Below are positions 60,252 to 64,000 of a stretch of 64,000 nt of DNA, in pieces (within the stretch, counting starts at the first letter, position 1; every line of letters starts with the position of its first letter). This stretch comes from Reyranella sp. CPCC 100927 (GTDB lineage: Bacteria; Pseudomonadota; Alphaproteobacteria; Reyranellales; Reyranellaceae): the NCBI RefSeq assembly GCF_007859315.1, contig NZ_VOHA01000002.1:434001-498000 (forward strand), read 5' to 3'. A model generated the notes under the pieces. It did not search any database. It had not been told where the DNA came from and was given only the letters and a program-made list of their open reading frames with translations. The position numbers were made by a program, and so were the translations under genes.

Positions 60252-61646
60252 ATGACCGGTTCTCGTGACGGCGCCATCGGGCGCATCGAATCGTATTTCG
60301 ATGACGGCGGGTTCCTCGTCGACTTGCAACGGCGCGTGGCGATTCCCACGACCAGCCAGGAGACCGACTCGATGCCGGCCTTGCGGGCCTATCTCGCCGA
60401 CGAGATGTCGCCGAGCCTGGCGCGGCTGGGCTATGCCTGCGAGATCATCGACAATCCGCGCCCGGAGTACGGGCCCTTCCTGATCGCGCGCCGTACGGAG
60501 GATCCGGCGACGCCCACGGTGCTGACCTACGGGCACGGCGATGTCGTGCGCGGCCAGGACGAGCAGTGGCGCAGCGGCCTGTCGCCGTGGACCATCGTGG
60601 TCGAAGACGGGCGCATCTATGGCCGCGGCACGGCCGACAACAAGGGCCAGCACTCGATCAACATCGCGGCGCTGGATGCCGTGCTGCGCGAGCGCGGCAA
60701 GCTCGGCTTCAATTCGACGATCCTGATCGAGACCGGCGAGGAAACCGGTTCACCCGGCCTGGCGGAGTTCTGCCGGCAGCACAAGGACAAGCTGAAGGCC
60801 GATGCGCTGATCGGCTCGGACGGACCGCGGCTGGAGCCGACGCGCCCGGCGATCTTCGGCGGCACGCGCGGTGCCATGAACTTCACGCTGTCGCTGGACC
60901 TGCGCGCCGGCGGCCATCACTCGGGCAACTGGGGCGGCTTGCTGGCCAATCCCGGCCTGATCCTGGCGCACGCCATCGCCTGCATCGCTGATGTCCGCGG
61001 CCAGATCCAGGTGCCGGAATGGCGGCCCAAGACCCTGACCAATTCGGTGCGCATGGCGCTCGCCGGCCTCACGATCGACGGCGGCCCCGATGGCCCGCAG
61101 ATCGACACCGACTGGGGCGAGGAATCGCTGACGCCGCCCGAGCGCGTGTTCGGCTGGAACAGCTTCGAGGTGCTGGCCTTCAAGACCGGCAATCCCGACA
61201 AGCCGGTGAACGCCATCCCACCCAGCGCCATCGCCCATTGCCAGCTGCGCTTCGTCGTCGGCACCGATCCCAACGACATCCTGCCGGCGTTGCGCCGTCA
61301 TCTCGACAAGCACGGCTTCGGCAATGTCGTGGTGGCGCCGGCACGCGAAGTGATCATGAACGCCACGCGGCTGGATCCCGACGATCCGTGGGCCAAGTGG
61401 GCCGTGGCGTCGATCGAACGCACGACCGGCCGCAAGCCCGACGTCATCCCCAATCTCGGCGGCTCGCTGCCCAACGAGGTGTTCACCGACATCCTGGGCA
61501 TGCCCACGGTGTGGGTGCCCCACTCCTACGCCTCATGCAGCCAGCACGCCCCCAACGAGCACCTGCTGGCGCCTGTCGCACGCGAAGCCTTGCGCCTGAT
61601 GACGGGCCTGTTCTGGGACCTCGGCGAACAGGGACGGCCGCGGTAG
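60252..61646 (+). CDS. M20 family metallohydrolase (dipeptidase/deacylase)
   Basis: A 464-residue zinc-type M20 peptidase. The metal motif TYGHGDVV is followed by IYGRGTADNKGQHSIN (bridging Asp) and the general-base pair IETGEETGSPG. A dimerisation domain (GAMNFTLSLDLRAGGHHSGNWGG) and a C-terminal His (CSQHAPNEH) complete the fold. It would cut an amide, such as a dipeptide, carbamoyl or N-acyl amino acid, fitting a step after lactam ring opening. GGAG lies nine bases before ATG 60252. Confidence 0.9.
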   Translation: MTGSRDGAIGRIESYFDDGGFLVDLQRRVAIPTTSQETDSMPALRAYLADEMSPSLARLGYACEIIDNPRPEYGPFLIARRTEDPATPTVLTYGHGDVVRGQDEQWRSGLSPWTIVVEDGRIYGRGTADNKGQHSINIAALDAVLRERGKLGFNSTILIETGEETGSPGLAEFCRQHKDKLKADALIGSDGPRLEPTRPAIFGGTRGAMNFTLSLDLRAGGHHSGNWGGLLANPGLILAHAIACIADVRGQIQVPEWRPKTLTNSVRMALAGLTIDGGPDGPQIDTDWGEESLTPPERVFGWNSFEVLAFKTGNPDKPVNAIPPSAIAHCQLRFVVGTDPNDILPALRRHLDKHGFGNVVVAPAREVIMNATRLDPDDPWAKWAVASIERTTGRKPDVIPNLGGSLPNEVFTDILGMPTVWVPHSYASCSQHAPNEHLLAPVAREALRLMTGLFWDLGEQGRPR

Positions 61647-61698
61647 GCGATGACCGGGACCGGTCATCGAGGCTGCCGGTAGAGCGGCCACCGCCGGT

Positions 61699-63567
61699 TC
61701 ACGCACGGGGCGGCTCGAAGACATAGGGCTCCAGCGACTCCTGGGCGGCCTTGCGCAGCTTGTGCCACTGGTCAGGCCCACCATAGTAGGCGAGGCTGCC
61801 AGGCTCGGCCTTGCCCTCGCCGTTATAGTAGGAGAAGCAGTCGCGGAAGGCTGCCGTGCGGATATCGGCGTCACGGCAGTGGGCGGCGTAGGCCATTTCG
61901 CTGTCCTTGGTGATATCGACCACGGCCGCGTTGCGTTCGCGCATCGTCTTGAGCATCCACACCACATAGTCGGTGTGGGCCTCAAGACCGCGCGTGAAGT
62001 TGAACTGGCCACCGCCGCCCTGCGGCCCCGACATGATGAACAGATTGGGAAAACCCTGGCTGTGCAGGCCAAGGAATGTCCGCACGCCTTCGTCGTGCCA
62101 CTTCTCGCGCAGAACCCGACCACCACGGCCACGGGTCATGTTGAAGGTCGACGTCGCCATCCATTGAAAGCCGGTGGCGTAGATCAACACGTCCAGCGGA
62201 TACTCGACACCGTCGTGCACGACACCGCGTTCGTTGATCCGGCCCACACCGCCGGGCGCGGTATCGACCAGAGTGACATGCGGCAGGTTGAACGTCGGCA
62301 GGAACTCGTCGTGGAAGGTCGGTCGCTTGCAGCCGTAGGGGTAGTATGGCTTCAGCGCCGCGGCCGTCTTCGGATTCTTGACGATGGCGTCGACGCGCGC
62401 GCGGATCTGCTCCATGATACGGAAATTGGTGTTGAGCTGCTTGGCCATCAGCTCTTCCGATGAGAGCTGACGCTCGTGCTTCCTGGTCGGCTTGAAGACG
62501 TCGACCCGGCCGGACAGAAAATCATCGTTGGCCTGCAGCGCCGTGCGGCCTGATGAGATCACCGCCAGCCGTTCGCGACGCGCCGTGGCCCAGCCCGGTT
62601 CCTTCGACCATTGCGCGATCTCTTCCGGTGTCGTGGCGCGCTGGTCGCGCACGTCGATCGTCGATGGCGTGCGCTGGAACACATGCAGTGTCTTCACGAC
62701 CTTGGCGATCTCGGGAATCACCTGGACCGCGGTGGCACCGGTGCCGATGATGCCTACGCGCTTTCCTGTCAGGTCGATGTGATAGTTCCAGCGCGAGGTG
62801 TGGAAGGACTCGCCTTTGAACGTCTCCATGCCATCGATGCGGGCCAGCTTTGGCGTCGTCAGAATCCCGTTGGCCAACACGACGCAGCGTGCCCGCATGG
62901 CATCGCCGCGATCGGTGTGCACCGTCCACCGTCTGGTTGCTTCATCCCATGCCGTCTGTGTCACCGTGGTATGGAACAGGCAGCGATCATAGAAGCCGGA
63001 CCGCTGGGCCATCATCTGGCAGTATTCGAGGATCTCGAAGCCCGACGCGAACTTCATCGTCGGGTAGTAGTTCATGTCCTCCAGCAGGGGCAGGTAGCTG
63101 TAGGCTTCGACATCGCACGCGATGCCGGGATACCGGTTCCAGTACCAGGTGCCGCCGACGTCGCCTCCCTTCTCGCAGAAGCGGACATCATTGAAGCCGG
63201 CGTCGCGCAGTTTGTGCCAGAGCAGCAGCCCGCCGAAGCCGGCACCGACGACGAGGATCTCGCAGGAGTCGGTCAGGGCATCGCGCGGTACCGGTGGCGC
63301 CGAATAGACGTCATCGAGATAGCGGGCGAACGTGCCCTCCATCGCCATGTAGTCGGCCGCGTCGCGCCGCGCTTCCTTGTAGGCGCGATATTTCGCCTGC
63401 TCCTCGGCATCGAAGACGGCGCCGACCGGCGGCTGCGGCAACGACGTGAGCGCGGCGTCCGCGACGGGCGAATAGCCTTTGCCGACAATCCTGTCGGTCG
63501 CCTTTGCGGCGCGCGTATTGAAGATCTTCAGTCCCGTCGTCTCACATATCCTGATCGGCTGCGTCAT
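61699..63567 (-). CDS. Baeyer-Villiger-type flavin monooxygenase
   Basis: A 622-residue class B flavoprotein monooxygenase. FAD site VVGAGFGGLLLWHKL, the BVMO marker GGTWYWNRYPGIACD, the second fingerprint F-K-G-ESF-H-TSR-W (FxGxxxHxxxW) and the NADPH Rossmann loop GIIGTGATAVQVIPE are all present. The N-terminal extension of about 125 residues is longer than in cyclohexanone monooxygenase and resembles phenylacetone/steroid or 4-hydroxyacetophenone types. It inserts oxygen next to a ketone using NADPH. ATG 63567 is tentative. It is convergent with the M20 gene. Confidence 0.85.
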   Translation of the reverse strand: MTQPIRICETTGLKIFNTRAAKATDRIVGKGYSPVADAALTSLPQPPVGAVFDAEEQAKYRAYKEARRDAADYMAMEGTFARYLDDVYSAPPVPRDALTDSCEILVVGAGFGGLLLWHKLRDAGFNDVRFCEKGGDVGGTWYWNRYPGIACDVEAYSYLPLLEDMNYYPTMKFASGFEILEYCQMMAQRSGFYDRCLFHTTVTQTAWDEATRRWTVHTDRGDAMRARCVVLANGILTTPKLARIDGMETFKGESFHTSRWNYHIDLTGKRVGIIGTGATAVQVIPEIAKVVKTLHVFQRTPSTIDVRDQRATTPEEIAQWSKEPGWATARRERLAVISSGRTALQANDDFLSGRVDVFKPTRKHERQLSSEELMAKQLNTNFRIMEQIRARVDAIVKNPKTAAALKPYYPYGCKRPTFHDEFLPTFNLPHVTLVDTAPGGVGRINERGVVHDGVEYPLDVLIYATGFQWMATSTFNMTRGRGGRVLREKWHDEGVRTFLGLHSQGFPNLFIMSGPQGGGGQFNFTRGLEAHTDYVVWMLKTMRERNAAVVDITKDSEMAYAAHCRDADIRTAAFRDCFSYYNGEGKAEPGSLAYYGGPDQWHKLRKAAQESLEPYVFEPPRA

Positions 63568-63693
63568 CGCCGGTTCCCGCTGGCTGTGGCCCAAGAGAAA
63601 GCTCGCCATCATTTCCCCGCGGCCGCCGCCATGCGTCAATTGCGCCCGCACCCTTCTTTTTCAGACCACCCCCCAGCGCAGCGCACGGCTGTC

Positions 63694-63713
63694 CTCCCCC
63701 ATTGCGTGGGGAG
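63694..63713. repeat. short CTCCCC hairpin repeat
   Basis: CTCCCCCATTGCGTGGGGAG, a hairpin closely related to the CCTCCCCACGCAGTGGGGAGG unit at 15497-15517. It lies between the monooxygenase start and the cyclase stop. Confidence 0.55.
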
Positions 63714-63739
63714 AAGGAGACGGATCGCTCGCGATCAGA

Positions 63740-64000
63740 TCAGGCCGCCAGCGCCAGCGGCTCGGCTTGGTAGAGGTGGACGGGGTCTTCCAGGCCGTCA
63801 AAGGACGTCGCGCCGAGATCCCGGAACCGCAGGCCGGAGCCGGCGACAAGATCCTTCACGGTGTTGGACGTGAGGATCTGGTTGGCGGCAGCGCGATTGG
63901 CGATGCGCGCAGCGACATGCACGGCGATGCCGCCGACATCCCGCTCCATCAGTTCGACCTCGCCGGTATGCAGCCCCGCGCGCACGGTGAGGTCGAGCGA
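63740..64000 (-). CDS. class III adenylate/guanylate cyclase, C-terminal part
   Basis: The last 86 residues of a protein that continues beyond the window. The reading frame is open to base 64000 and gives SLDLTVRAGLHTGEVE, then DVGGIAVHVAARIANRAAANQILTSNTV, the end of a class III cyclase homology domain; the VRAGLHTGE and AVHVAARI motifs are diagnostic of bacterial cyclases, with the Arg/Asn positions of the active site in this region. Domains upstream cannot be seen. It would make cAMP (or cGMP). Confidence 0.85.
   Translation of the reverse strand, partial: SLDLTVRAGLHTGEVELMERDVGGIAVHVAARIANRAAANQILTSNTVKDLVAGSGLRFRDLGATSFDGLEDPVHLYQAEPLALAA

Overview
The window reads as one stretch of a GC-rich (roughly two-thirds G+C) alphaproteobacterial chromosome. 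The evidence is indirect: many solute-binding proteins of the TRAP and Bug (tripartite tricarboxylate) families, Rieske oxygenases, hydantoinase/oxoprolinase subunits, frequent ATGA-type gene overlaps and many dispersed GC-rich palindromes. A Reyranella/Rhodospirillales/Hyphomicrobiales-like soil bacterium fits, but no marker gene fixes the taxon. I see no tRNA, rRNA, CRISPR array, transposase or phage gene.

Layout. 1-2.5 kb: a membrane O-acyltransferase (cut by the window start) with an SGNH-like partner, probably for surface glycan O-acetylation. 2.5-7.7 kb: small genes on the minus strand (NTF2-like protein, LysE exporter, alpha/beta hydrolase with MarR regulator, secreted hydrolase plus a 45-residue membrane protein) and one exported LprI-like protein. 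7.8-15 kb: a sugar ABC importer operon (binding protein, double ATPase, two permeases), its LacI regulator and a Gfo/Idh/MocA dehydrogenase. An exact LacI-type operator covers the -35 box of the operon promoter. 15.6-20 kb: a TRAP transporter with two tandem binding proteins. 20.3-24.6 kb: a dialkylglycine-decarboxylase-like enzyme divergent from an AsnC regulator, a paired SMR exporter and an RlmM-like methyltransferase. 24.6-27.3 kb: duplicated tyrosine-rich lipoproteins, then an MFS exporter divergent from an HxlR regulator across a perfect 26-bp inverted repeat.

27.3-34.5 kb is a catabolic island: Bug protein, IclR regulator, Bug paralogue, two VanA-type Rieske oxygenases, then a HyuA-type subunit. 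35-44 kb holds a 1927-residue DUF11-repeat surface protein with six near-identical 372-bp units, followed by a PrtD/HlyD-type type I secretion pair. 44-50.9 kb: a DoxX-like protein, an orphan GroEL, a lipoprotein, LuxR, LysR and DeoR regulators and two small genes. 51-63.6 kb is a second catabolic island: HyuB-type subunit, complete TRAP transporter, FAD amine oxidase, agmatinase-like ureohydrolase, third Bug protein, PxpA, M20 hydrolase and a Baeyer-Villiger-type monooxygenase. The window ends inside an adenylate cyclase.

The genes suggest a scavenger importing aromatic acids, sugars and nitrogenous compounds (lactams, guanidino or N-alkyl amino acids). Two architectural points stand out: a dispersed nested-palindrome element that occurs intergenically and also in frame inside the sugar ABC ATPase, and the T1SS-linked repeat protein with an EF-hand-bearing C-terminal domain.
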